This document shows, piece after piece, positions 40,140-52,455 of a stretch of DNA of 64,000 nt. A program made the position numbers and the translations under genes. Below the pieces are notes generated by a model that was not told the DNA's origin, made no database searches, and saw nothing but the letters and a program-made list of their open reading frames with translations. Positions within the stretch are counted from its first letter, which is position 1; every line of letters begins with the position of its first letter. The stretch is from Trematomus loennbergii (taxonomy: Eukaryota; Chordata; Actinopteri; Perciformes; Nototheniidae): the NCBI GenBank assembly GCA_012861695.1, contig JAAOOA010000201.1, positions 387,501 through 451,500 on the forward strand, written 5' to 3'.

Positions 40140-41690
40140 GTTCCTAAGGCCATAAAATGCCACCTTCACAAAAACTGCTATAAAATTATGATATATTAAT
40201 ATTTACTTCCACTTTAAAAGAGTAAATCTTTTAGAACTACTCCAGCCTGACATACACATATGAAATATTAATTATATTTTGGGGATTTTAACCCTTTAAA
40301 TGCCAGTTTGTTGAAAAAACTCCACAGTTTTTTTATTGAAAAAAACAAAAAACTAGAATAATTTTCAAAAAATACATTTCAAGGAATATTTGATTATTGT
40401 TATTATTAGGTCCCTAGATTGGTCAATGATTGGCAACAACATTGATTTGAATGCATTGTTATTTTTTTTGCAGTGTCAGATTTAAACAAAAACTCACACT
40501 CGTGTTCCTAAGGCCAGAAATTGCCACCTTCACAAAAACTGCTATAAAAATATGATATATTCATATTATTTCCCACTTTCAAAGAGTCAGTCTTTTAAAA
40601 TTACTCCAGCCTGACATACACATATGAAATCTGAATTATATTTTGGGGATTTTAACCCTTTAAATGCCAGTTTGTTGAAAAAACTCCACAGTTTTTTTAT
40701 TGAAAAAAACAAAAAACTAGAATAATCTTCAAAAAATACATTTCAAGGAATATTTGATTATTGTTATTATTAGGTCCCTAGATTGGTCAATGATTGGCAG
40801 CAACATTGATTTGAATGCATTGTTATTTTTTTTGCAGTGTCAGATTTAAACAAAAACTCACACTCGTGTTCCTAAGGCCAAATATTGCCACCTTCACAAA
40901 AACTGCTATAAAAATATGATATATTTATATTCTTTCCCACTTTCAAAGAGTCAGTCTTTTAAAATGACTCCAGCCTGACATACACATATGAAATATGAAT
41001 TATATTTTGGGGATTTTAACCCTTTAAATGCCAGTTTGTTGAAAAAACTCCACAGTTTTTTTATTGAAAAAAACAAAAAACTAGAATAATTTTCAAAAAA
41101 TACATTTCAAGGAATATTTGATTATTGTTATTATTAGGTCCCTAGATTGGTCAATGATTGGCAGCAACATTGATTTGAATGCATTGTTATTTTTTTTGCA
41201 GTGTCAGATTTAAACAAAAACTCACACTCGTGTTCCTAAGGCCAAATATTGCCACCTTCACAAAAACTGCTATAAAAATATGATATATTCATATTCTTTC
41301 CCACTTTCAAAGAGTCAGTCTTTTAAAATTACTCCAGCCTGACATACACATATGAAATATGAATTATATTTTGGGGATTTTAACCCTTTAAATGCCAGTT
41401 TGCTGAAAAAACTCCACAGTTTTTTTATTGAAAAGAACAAAAAACTAGAATCATTTTCAAAAAATACATTTCAAGGAATATTTGATTATTGTTATTATTA
41501 GGTCCCTAGATTGGTCAATGATTGGCAGCAACATTAATTTGAATGCATTGTTATTTTTTTTGCTGTGTTAGATTTAAACAAAAACTCACACTCGTGTTCC
41601 TAAGGCCATAAAATGCCACCCTCACAAAAACTGCCATAAAAATATGATATATTCATATTTTTTTCCTAAATCTTTTAAAACTACTCCAGC
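40140..41690. repeat. 364-bp subterminal tandem repeat of the piggyBac element, about 4.3 units
   Basis: Units start 'gttcctaaggcca' at 40140, 40503, 40868, 41232 and 41596. They contain 'gccagtttgttgaaaaaact' and 'taggtccctagattggtcaa'. Adjacent units are very similar. The right end of the transposon has a single inverted, diverged match (gccgctaggaacaaatgtg near 44235), so the repeat is subterminal sequence multiplied at one end only. Confidence 0.93.
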
Positions 41691-41794
41691 CTGACTAAAA
41701 TGAATAATACAAGATCATTTTGAACCAGAAAAACATTTATTTTACAAAGATGAACATTGAATGAACACTGTGTGTCTGGCTGTGAGAGTTCAGC

Positions 41795-43657
41795 TCAGGT
41801 CGAGCAGGGGCTGCAAATGGACAGACTGTGGTCCTTGCATATGAATTTCCCACATTTGCAGCAGGTGCTGCAAACTCTTCTGTCCATGCAAAAGTTGCAC
41901 TGCCTCCTGCTCTTCCGTTCACTGATGAGAGGGGGCCTGCAGCAGCACCCTGCAGATCTGACACCATTGTTGCAGCGGCTGATGAGCGGGGAAGGCGCCC
42001 TCTCTTCTTGATGTGTGGGGTCACCAGCATTTCTCCCACCTCTTCAATGAAGAGCCTCCTCCTGTACGGTTTCTGCTGCTGCCAGGATGGCTCGATTGAT
42101 GTCCACAGGACGTAGGCGTTGTAATGGGAAATGTCAACCAGGTTGTGGAAGAGGGCAAGTGGCCAGCGATTTGTTCTCCTCCTGCAGGAGTAGGTGGCAA
42201 CAACCTAACAAAAACATAAAACAAGACAATTTGAATACATGATTCCAAGCATTTTCTCTCATGATGCAAATATTAATTATTTCATAGGAAAATGCTCATT
42301 TGAAATAAACCTACATATATTTCAGACAAGAATATAAGAGTAAGAATACATGTGTGCGTAACTGATGCCTAATGGCACCTACCTTATCAAGGTTGTCGAC
42401 ACCTCCTTTGCATCGGTTGTAGTCTTTGATTATGACTGGCTTTCTCTTCATTTCGTCGCTTACGTCTGGACTGCGGTGTTTCGTGCTTAGAAGCAGCACA
42501 TTCCTGCCCCGTCGAGGGATGTAAGAGACCAGTGTGTGGGTCTTCGTAAAGGCAAAGGTGGAGGAGAGGATCGCTCTCGCTCTTGCCTGGAGCAAAATAG
42601 GGGGAAGCTCAGGCTTGTTTCGGCGAATTGTGCCAACCAGGGCCAGTTTTCTCCTGAGCAGCTCCTCAGCCAGGGCGAAGGACGTGAAAAAATTGTCACA
42701 GGTAATGATGTGTCCCTGGAGCCCCTCTGTCATCTCCAGGACCACCCTCATCCCCTGGTTGACTTCAGGACGACCGCCAGCTGCTTTGCCTGTATACACC
42801 TGCAGTCTCCATGCGTAGGATGATTTTACATCACAGTTTGCCCAAATCTTTATACCGTATTTGGCCGGCTTTTTTGGCATGTACTGCTTGAAGCTGCACC
42901 TGCCTCTGAATGGGACGAGCTGTTCATCCACGCAGACGTCGCTGAATGGGCTGAACAGCATCGGCAGGCGGTGCGTCCACATATCCCAGACTTTGCGGAA
43001 GGCAGCCAGCTTGTCATCACGGCGCCGCGGTCGGGATAGCTTGTCGTCGAACCGCAGTGTTCGGCTGATTTGGTGAAACCTCTTGTGGGACATCGTGGCT
43101 CGGAAAATGCTCCGTCCCGATTTCTCACTCCAGAGGCTGAGGGTCGATTCATTTTTTGACCTGTAAACACCGGCCAAAATGAGCAGCCCCACGTAAGCCT
43201 GCAGTTCCTCTGTGTCCATATCTCGCCACTCTGCAATTGACCGTCTCCCATGCAGGTTTGTCATGGACACAATATGCTGCAGGATGTCATCTGTCAGCAG
43301 CAGTGCAAAGCTGGATGCCGGGTCACTGATTCGGGCGACAGCATAGTGTGTTGGTCCCGGGATCAAACTTCTGGCTGCTGGGACGTAGCGGAGCGTCTCA
43401 GTGTTTGTGGGAGACCAAAACACTTTACCATTTTTTGAAGTCCATCCTGCTGCTGCTTCCTCCAATTCCCCTCCGCTCTCAGTTTCAGATGAGTCTGAGT
43501 CTAGCTGGTCTGTTCCCACCTCTGAGGCGTCCTCCGTGGACTCTGAGGCCTCTTCTGTGTCAGCCTCAGAGTCCACGGAGGAGGATGAGGAGCCATCCTC
43601 GCAATCAGAGTGCATGATGATGTCCAGAGCTTCCTGTGTGCTGTAATGCCTTGCCAT
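41795..43657 (-). CDS. piggyBac transposase (DDE_Tnp_1_7), two exons, one frameshift
   Basis: The proposed start at 43657 gives MARHYSTQEALDII, then an acidic Ser/Glu region. Exon 1 (42383-43657) contains the RNase H-like core with acidic residues in VDEQLVPFRGR, ITCDNFF and DYNRCKGGVDNLD. A GT-AG intron (42205-42382) interrupts right after NLDK; exon 2 (41795-42204) continues RRTNRWPLALFHNLVD and LFIEEVGEMLVTP. The C-terminal cysteine-rich finger (QCNFC...CSTCCKCGKFICKDH...CSPC) is intact but in another frame. One base is off around 41925-41937 in a G/C run. Upstream methionine 43765 gives 36 unlike-family residues, so 43657 is preferred. Apart from this indel the enzyme looks complete. Confidence 0.92.
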
Positions 43658-43833
43658 CTCCAAAAAGACTACTCCTGCACTAATAGTAATACTTATAACC
43701 ATGGCTGCAGTGCACCTGTATAAACAACCTGAGCGAGAACCAAAACAAAGTTTTGGTTCTCGCAACTCATTGTTTTTATTATTGAATTAGATTATTACGC
43801 AGTGTGGCCTTCTAAGAGAAAAGTCTTTTGAAG

Positions 43834-43835
<2 letters not shown>

Positions 43836-43895
<60 letters not shown>

Positions 43896-43896
43896 C

Positions 43897-43970
<74 letters not shown>
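43836..43970. repeat. (CA)n microsatellite
   Basis: About 135 bp of CA with one 'caacaaca' interruption, inside the right part of the piggyBac element. Frames through it are artefacts. Confidence 0.96.
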
Positions 43971-44697
43971 ATTATCCAACATCAAAAGCGACACACACAT
44001 ATCATTTCAGTAGCAAGTGACCCTTGCAGAAAACAGTAAAAAGGGTGACATTTTGCTACAGGCTTCAAAGGGTTAAAATTATCGCCATCTTGTAGACAAA
44101 TGTAAAAATTGAAAATTGAAAGCTAGAAGTCCAAAATGAAATCTTAACATAAAGGAAATCAAGAGTTTATGATAAGATAAATGTGGGGTCAAAAAAAGCA
44201 TTTTCAATGGTTTTCAATGGGGCATTTTTTGCCGCTAGGAACAAATGTGTCGGTTTTTGTGTAGCTTAGCCATTTTAGGCTAATTTAAAAAACTGAGACG
44301 ACAATTCAATATACAACTAAAAAGAATATCCTCTGGCAAGTTTGAGCAATATTCATTCAACACAGCCAAAATGGCATGAACATGAAAACCTGAATGGCTG
44401 AAAAATGGCCCCAGGGACTCTTAAGGGTTAAACAAACAATCAAATATGCTAACGAAGCTAATGCTTTTGCTAATAATGTTTTGCCGAAAGCTATAGCTAA
44501 CGAATAATTGTTTTTAGTGCCTTTAATACTGTTAGAAGCTATCATAAGCTAACAGATGTTTGCTTGTATTGCCTATCATAGTTAGCTAATCACACTTCAT
44601 TTCAAGACACCGGAATTGTTAATGTTAAACTTTAAAAGCAGTGCACTTCACATTACTCACACTCTGCGTTGTCGTTCATATTCATGTCTCCTGCTCG

Positions 44698-44769
44698 CTA
44701 GGTGGCGATGTTGAAAAACAACTAGGGTCGTGGGAGTGCGGTCCTGAGAGCAGTCTCCGACGCTGCAGC
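44698..44769 (-). repeat. Right inverted repeat of the composite segment
   Basis: The inverse of 32521-32593. The sequence outside becomes an L2-like LINE tail. Confidence 0.85.
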
Positions 44770-44819
44770 ATGGATGACTGACTACAAGGGACCCCAAATA
44801 TGCCCGCTGAAGCTATAAC

Positions 44820-45258
44820 ATCAAATAGACATCAAAATCCTGACATTAATAGCCAGTAATGGCACCAGAGTGCTGGTCTAAAATGATAATGCCTCAACAT
44901 TGCTTGCAGTGTTCACCAGACTCAGGGTCAGTTTTATCCCACAGGCCATAAGACTGCTAAACACCTGAGCTCTGTGAAGTGCCTCGATAAACATTCCTGT
45001 TGTCATCTTGCAATATACTAATTTATATAAATAGTTATCACCCCAATAAACTGTATTTAATTTCTTAATTTACATTATTTAATTTCATATTCTGTTCTTG
45101 TACATATCATATTCTATTTACATTATAGACTTTTTCTTTTGTATTGTTGTATTTTATTATATATGGCATTGTTGGAGGAGCTCAGGTCAGAAGATGTTCA
45201 TTGCCATTTATACAGAGTAGCTTTGTGCATATGACAATAACACCTTTGAATCTGAATT
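44820..45258 (+). mobile_element. L2-like LINE 3' end
   Basis: 44900-44970 resembles the end of an L2-type ORF2 (ccacaggccataagactgct). The tail ends 'atatgacaataacacctttg' plus 'aatctgaatt'. It abuts the truncated dctn3 copy exactly at 45259, making it the left breakpoint of the duplicated block. Confidence 0.6.
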
Positions 45259-45296
45259 CAGCGCCTGTCGCAGATCCACATCAAGAGTAGTAGGTA

Positions 45297-45327
<31 letters not shown>

Positions 45328-45849
45328 ATCTTTCTCAATGTGTGTCTCTCACTGTGTTCTATCCATTAACCCATGTTCGTCTCTGTCCCAGGACCAAACC
45401 GAGGCTCAGTCCCTGGAAGTGAAGAAGCTTTTTGAGGAGTACAACAAAATGGTACACTTCTATTTTCACAATATTTCTATTTAAACCACGAGACAAAGGT
45501 AGTATTGATGTTAACGTTTTCTAAATGGCACGTCACTACAACCATTTCCCTATACTTTAATATCTCTTGCAGGAATAAAAACACAGTTATGATGCCGAAA
45601 TCCTATTTGTTCTGTTCTTAAACTAACGTGTCTAATAAATGCTTAACCCAGCAGTGGAAAATCAGAGAGAGATTTAGATCGCTGCTCATATCTAGTCTTT
45701 TGTTTCACCGACGTTCTGATATCACAAAGCTCCTCCCACTCACCACTGATCTCTGATTGGCAGATGTTCCTGCTCTCTAAGCAATTCACCCAATGGGACG
45801 AGACCCTGAGGAACTGGAGGAGGCCAAGGGCATTCGACCTGTGGAGTAG
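45259..45849 (+). pseudogene. Truncated duplicate of dctn3 last exons
   Basis: Matches the 3' end of dctn3 at 56945-57544. Exon pieces are 45259-45293 (starts mid-exon; its 3' end is damaged and reads a stop), 45392-45451 (DQTEAQSLEVKKLFEEYNKM) and 45764-45849 (MFLLSKQFTQWDE..., one C short, so frameshifted). The first intron carries a 28-base C run against 12 in the other copy. With no promoter or upstream exons it cannot be a functional gene on its own. Confidence 0.8.
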
Positions 45850-46045
45850 CTTCTGTCTACACACACACACACGCACACACATTTCTGATGGTGATGATGA
45901 AGAAGTCGGCACTGTGGCGGGAGCTTCACAGATCCTAACAATAGTTTGTAATTCATTTACTACTAGGTTGTGAACACTTTATAAATCATTAATAAGCTTT
46001 TATAAGACATGAGATAAACAGGGCGACTGACCGGTTGTTGTACTG

Positions 46046-46235
46046 CTAAGCAGTGTCGGTTCTAGAACATTTTACATGGGGTGGCAAAGGGGGGCAAGAG
46101 GTCATGCCAGGGTGGCATGGGAGGCGGACTACGTGGTATTTCATACTGTATAAAACCTATTTATTGTTAAATCATGCCCTAACACAAGTGTTCTTAATGC
46201 ACAAGAGAAACACAGGTGTTTCAGACAAACAAAAG
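46046..46235. mobile_element. hAT-like fragment (cagtg[t]cggttctaga)
   Basis: 'cggttctagaacattttaca' with 'tggggtggcaaagggg' matches fragments at 49445, 57745 and 61207. Starts of the form CAGTGGCGGTTCTAGA are typical of a hAT family widespread in fish. Only one end is present. Confidence 0.55.
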
Positions 46236-47225
46236 GGGAGGGGCTTAGCTTGACCCTGGATTCAGAGGGACAGGAGGTGAATAGGGGTGGAGAGGGGTTG
46301 CGTCGACTAGAAATAGTAAATGAATGAGAAAAGACGGCCTTCCTGTTTGAACTTGCGCTGAGCTTCATTTAGTCTCAGATCACTTCCACATGTTCTCCAT
46401 CAGCTTCGTATGGCACCTTGGACATAACACAAGAAGAACATCCTTTTTGTTTTTGAAAGACAAACCTTTATTAATTATCCAAACATTTAATTTGATCACA
46501 CATCCCATCAGTAAAGTCTGTTAAATGATTTCATGATCAGTTTCACTTTATCCACACCATACATGTGTTTTCATCTCAGCTATTTCAAACAGAATCACAC
46601 ATGATTTCCTTATTGATTAATATCATGATAAGTTATGTTCTATAAAACATCAGAGTACCCACTTTCTATTTGGATAACAAACAACAATTAGTCTGCAAAA
46701 CAATAACATTTCATTTCCCAAGCTAAGACTCTAAGCTATTTAAAACAGGATAATACATGATTTCCTTATTGATTATGATCATGACAGTAAGTAATATCAT
46801 TTTAAATAAACATTTTATGATGAAATAAGTGTTATAACCATCTGGGGAACTCATTCGTTAGTTAATTTGGGCAACAATAACATTTAATCCGTAAATAAAT
46901 GTCTATATTGTTTTTAGAAAGTGGCAGAATAAATGTGTACAATAAAAGAAGCTCTGCTGCTTTCTCTCTGAAGACTCGTGCATTACAAGAGAAACAACAA
47001 CATGAATCAAAAGAAATATCCAACACATATTTAGAGCAAAGTTTACATATCAGTTTCAGGTGAACAAGGATCCTCCTGAGCAGTGACAGCCTCCATGGCT
47101 ACACAGACCCAGGAAGGAGCCGGAAGAAAGTCCAACATTTACAGAACAACTCATGAGAAGATGTTGAAGCCCCACCCATCATGTTTGATTGACAGCTGAT
47201 CTCTGCACAGTGAAGACATGAACAA

Positions 47226-48917
<1,692 letters not shown>

Positions 48918-49302
48918 TCACCTCTCAGTAGCAGCGAGTGTGTGAGTTTCACTTCCTGAGAGCTGAAACTAGTGTGACAGGTTATCTGAACAGCATGTGT
49001 GTGGGCGGTGAATGTGGCCTATCAGCTCTTGTTCTTTACCCACATGTTGGTTACACCCCTCCTCCTCAGTGTGGATCTGAAGGGGAGGAACCAGGTACAG
49101 AGTGGAGCTGGCTGTGTCTGAGAGCAGGAAGAAGGGAGGGCTTATCAAACTCTGAGTCATTCAGGAGGAGGAGCAGCGCTCAGACTCTGACCCACACAGA
49201 GCCTCGGTTACAACCTGCTCTTCATTTGAAAAGAGCTTTTAGTTGTAAAATAAGTTGGTAAACTTACAAAATCTGAAAGGTTACGTTTTTACTGTAAGTA
49301 TA

Positions 49303-49308
49303 GCAGTC

Positions 49309-49339
<31 letters not shown>

Positions 49340-49374
49340 TTATTAGTAGTAGTAGTTGTGTAGTAGTAGTAGTT

Positions 49375-49428
<54 letters not shown>

Positions 49429-49431
49429 TTG
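49303..49431. repeat. (AGT)n microsatellite
   Basis: Trinucleotide repeat agt with a few att/ttg interruptions. The paralogous position in the second block (61078-61194) has a different length and interruption pattern. Confidence 0.95.
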
Positions 49432-49444
49432 TGTGTGTGTGGGG

Positions 49445-49635
49445 CAGTGGCGGTTCTAGAACATTTTACATGGGGTGGCAAAGGGGGGGCAAGAGGTCAT
49501 GCCAGGGTGGCATGGGAGGGCGGACAGTACGTGGTATTTTATACTGTATACAACCTATTTATTGTTAATTCATGCCCTAACACAAGTGTTCTTAATTCAC
49601 AAGAGAAACCAGGTGTTCAGACAAACAATCGAGTG
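49445..49635. mobile_element. hAT-like fragment, second in block A
   Basis: Starts CAGTGGCGGTTCTAGAACAT and continues 'tttacatggggtggcaaagg'. Same family as 46046-46235, and it forms the right end of the duplicated block. Confidence 0.6.
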
Positions 49636-49639
49636 CCCT

Positions 49640-50690
49640 TTGAGTCCCCAAGCTTACTTCAACAATTTTAAATGAAAGGAAACTACAAAATGTATTTTAA
49701 AGCATTGAATTAATGGAACAGGTTGTTTTGCATTACAATGTAAAACTAAATATATATATTTTTTTGTTTAAAAAAAATTGGTTGTCTTAGTAGTAGACAG
49801 ACATTTGCATGTCCTCACTAAGCATTATTACATATTAATTTAATATTAAACAAATCAAAATGGCCAATTATCCCAAAATGTTGCTGCTAATATAATCATA
49901 TGCTTGTCAACTTTAACTGATCAAAAAGAAATTCTGAAAAAATACTTGAATTATCTATGAAATTGCAATATTGACACACGTACACGTTTCAACCCCGTCA
50001 CGCCATACCATTTACCCTCCTATTAAATCAAAAAATAATGGATCAGTTCATGTGTGATCTGCATTGAGGGAATTACATCACAAAAGTATTCTGAAGAAAA
50101 AATGGCAAAGAAAGGCAAGTGTCAGTTTCTTCTCTTACCTATATTTCAGTTTTTGTATTTTCAGATTAAGATTGACAAGCTCAACATTTCAACTCTGTTA
50201 TATGAATTAATAATAGTAAATAATTGTTTATTACAAAATAAACAATAGTTTTGCAAAATATTACAATTTTGTAATGTCCTTGACTTCCATGTGGTGCCAT
50301 ATCTTAGCTAAACAAGGTCTCATGGCTACTTGTTGTCAAAAACTTCAACCCTGTTAAATTTTTTCAAGGAAATTCCTAGTAATTATTTATATGTTGTGCC
50401 TGAGGTGGGAAAATGTAAGTAGTCCACTACCAGATGTTATGACCAAACATTTTGGTTTCATTTTTCAAAGATGTAAAGACCCAAAAGGCACCCGATTCAG
50501 AGAATACTCAGAATTCTGCTTACTGTAAGTACAGTAAAAGTACTTAGTTATAATGAAGTACACACATGACATCACCCATCTCTTCAGAGAGCTAAAGGTG
50601 ACCTGTGCAGCAACACATTTCAATATGTGTCAATACTAAGAGCTGCTAGATTGTGCTGCTGTAATGGAATATGTAAGGAGGAGAAGAAGA
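49640..50690. other. Unique AT-rich interval, no gene seen
   Basis: No conserved coding words, terminal repeats or arrays recognised. This is the first sequence beyond the right edge of duplicated block A. Confidence 0.5.
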
Positions 50691-50696
50691 ACATAC

Positions 50697-51026
50697 CATG
50701 TGGTCCAGCTGGAGTCTCATCTGCCTCCTGATCCCTGCCTCTGTCCCTCTTTCTGACACTTCATCTTTATTCCTCACATACATGTCTTCTTCTTCACTAA
50801 TGTCTTCATCTCCTCCTCTTCCTCCTGCTCTGACCATCCTGGTCTCTTCATCTCCTCCTCTTCCTCCTGCTCTGACCCTCCTGGTCTCTTCATCTCCTCC
50901 TCTTCCTCCTGCTCTGACCCTCCTGGTCTCTTCTGTGAACTCTCTTTTCCTTTTCCTCTTTCTGTTCGTCCTGATCACTTCAGATATGTATTTGTGTTGT
51001 TGTTGAATCACTCCAGCTACTCTGGC
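50697..51026 (-). CDS. Possible orphan exon with 42-bp in-frame repeat
   Basis: On the minus strand an open stretch between a CTTGCAG acceptor (51026) and a GTATGT donor (50697) encodes ARVAGVIQQQHKYISEVIRT, a basic stretch, three repeats of RRVRAGGRGGDEET and an acidic end (DISEEEDMYVRNKDE). I recognise no family. The repeat period (42 bp) keeps the frame. It could be an exon of an unidentified gene or simply low-complexity DNA; neighbouring exons were not found. Confidence 0.25.
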
Positions 51027-52455
51027 CTGCAAGAGTCTACTTGTGAAAAGCACCGGTACAAATGCTTGTATAACTTTACACGTTAGGGCCATGTAGCTAG
51101 TAATAAGTAGCATATCATAAATATAACATCAGAAAGTAATTATCAAACGCACACAGGCAGCTGTGTTCAGACCCAGTTTTTACGGTAAAGGATGTATCCT
51201 GCTTTAATTGATCTGGCCTCATTGCTGTGATGTGTAGTTTACGTGAATTTTACCGTGCCGCATAGTTTAGCAAATAAAGTGATCGATCTCCCAGCTAGCG
51301 CTGTCTGTGTAGTATTTTCTAACGTAACGTCCCAAACAGCGACTGTCTGTTAAACGCTATCAATTCAAACGGCTGCGTTTTATTCATATTTAGTTTCAAG
51401 CTCTCGTCCTTAGTAAAAACAAAACTAGTGGAAGGGGAAATGCTCCCAGGGGAAGCTGATCCACCCTAGGTGCTGGGACAGCTCGCTCCCTCTCTGCAGC
51501 TCTGTGAGCCGCGGTCTGTGTGAACGCCGCTCCGCAGTTTAATGCAGGGCCGTAGCTAAGTTTTTAACGGGCCTAAAATGATATTTAAAATGATTCACTT
51601 TTAACTAATGTAATGCTTGTTTCGTTGCTTGAGAAGCTTGTGGAAATAGTGTAGGTTTGTTTTAGTACAGTTTTAGGGAAACAAAAGTTAGGGGGGCAGC
51701 TGGGGGGGGCTTTTATATAGAAACAAATCCTTATCCTGTGCATTCACACTTTACACGTCCTCTTTAATTGACACCAAAATGATGATTTGTGGTTGAAACA
51801 TTTTTTTAAATTTTTCTTTTTACCCTCCAACAGATGCGTCTCTATAGAGTGGCGAAGTCCCTCCCCTTCCGGTGGACCTCCATGGGACCTTATTTCGGAA
51901 AAATTATGTATTGAAGTCAATGGAGAGAGAAAGATTATCTTTCGATCCCGTTTGAATTGTGCCACGAATTACACATATGTTGTTTGTCAATTTAAAAGAT
52001 AATTTTGCAAGTCAAAAAAAAAAATGTGTCGTAAAACGGTGAAGTAACACATTTGTTTGTGTGAAACGCTCAATGAACTACATCTCTGGTCAACAACACA
52101 CGTCACCAAGATGGCCGTCACTACTGTCTTGTCAACAAAACGATTGACTATCCTCACTATCACCACAATGAAACACGTCCTGAAGAATGTCATGCAAAGC
52201 TGCCTGCCTGCCTTCCTTTGATTCTCTCTGAACTGCCTGGTCGTTTTAATGTTTAATGTCAACCATTTGTGCAGATAGCATGAAGTAGAGAAGATCGCCG
52301 ATGCTAACGTTAGCATTTGCATTTCTCCCCTGGGCTTAAATGGTGTATTATAGAATGATCACACCGGTGACAGTACTATTCAAAGGGTTCACGAAATATG
52401 ACTACTACTCTTACTGTTTAACATTTTGGGTTACTTAATGTTACTTCATGTTAAG

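Larger units (their letters stand above)
40106..44427 (-). mobile_element. Complete piggyBac-superfamily transposon
   Basis: TTAA target duplications at 40102-40105 and 44428-44431 flank perfect 15-bp terminal inverted repeats CCCTTAAGAGTCCCT. The 4322-bp body holds a transposase gene on the minus strand (41795-43657), a 364-bp tandem array at the left end and a CA microsatellite on the right. CCC-starting termini with TTAA duplication are diagnostic of piggyBac elements. An intact relative of the target sequence (tttcattaaacaaa) occurs at 39863. Confidence 0.93.
32521..44769. mobile_element. 12.2-kb composite segment bounded by 72-bp inverted repeats; candidate KDZ-type transposon
   Basis: Left repeat 32521-32593 (GCTGCAGCGTCGGAGGCTGC ... 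CAACATCGCCACCTA) matches the inverse of 44698-44769 at nearly every base. Inside lie a cysteine-cluster gene on the minus strand, a hAT MITE and a 4.3-kb piggyBac insertion. Removing the piggyBac leaves about 7.9 kb. I find no convincing target duplication outside the repeats, so either the ends are not exact or the duplication has decayed. Confidence 0.5.

Noticed and set aside
42534..43646. Several plus-strand frames of 80-95 codons
   Set aside because: Antisense shadows of the piggyBac transposase.
43787..44013. Threonine/histidine or cysteine/valine frames on both strands
   Set aside because: Translation of a CA dinucleotide repeat.
49255..49671. Serine/valine-rich plus-strand frame
   Set aside because: AGT repeat joined to a hAT fragment; no conserved protein.
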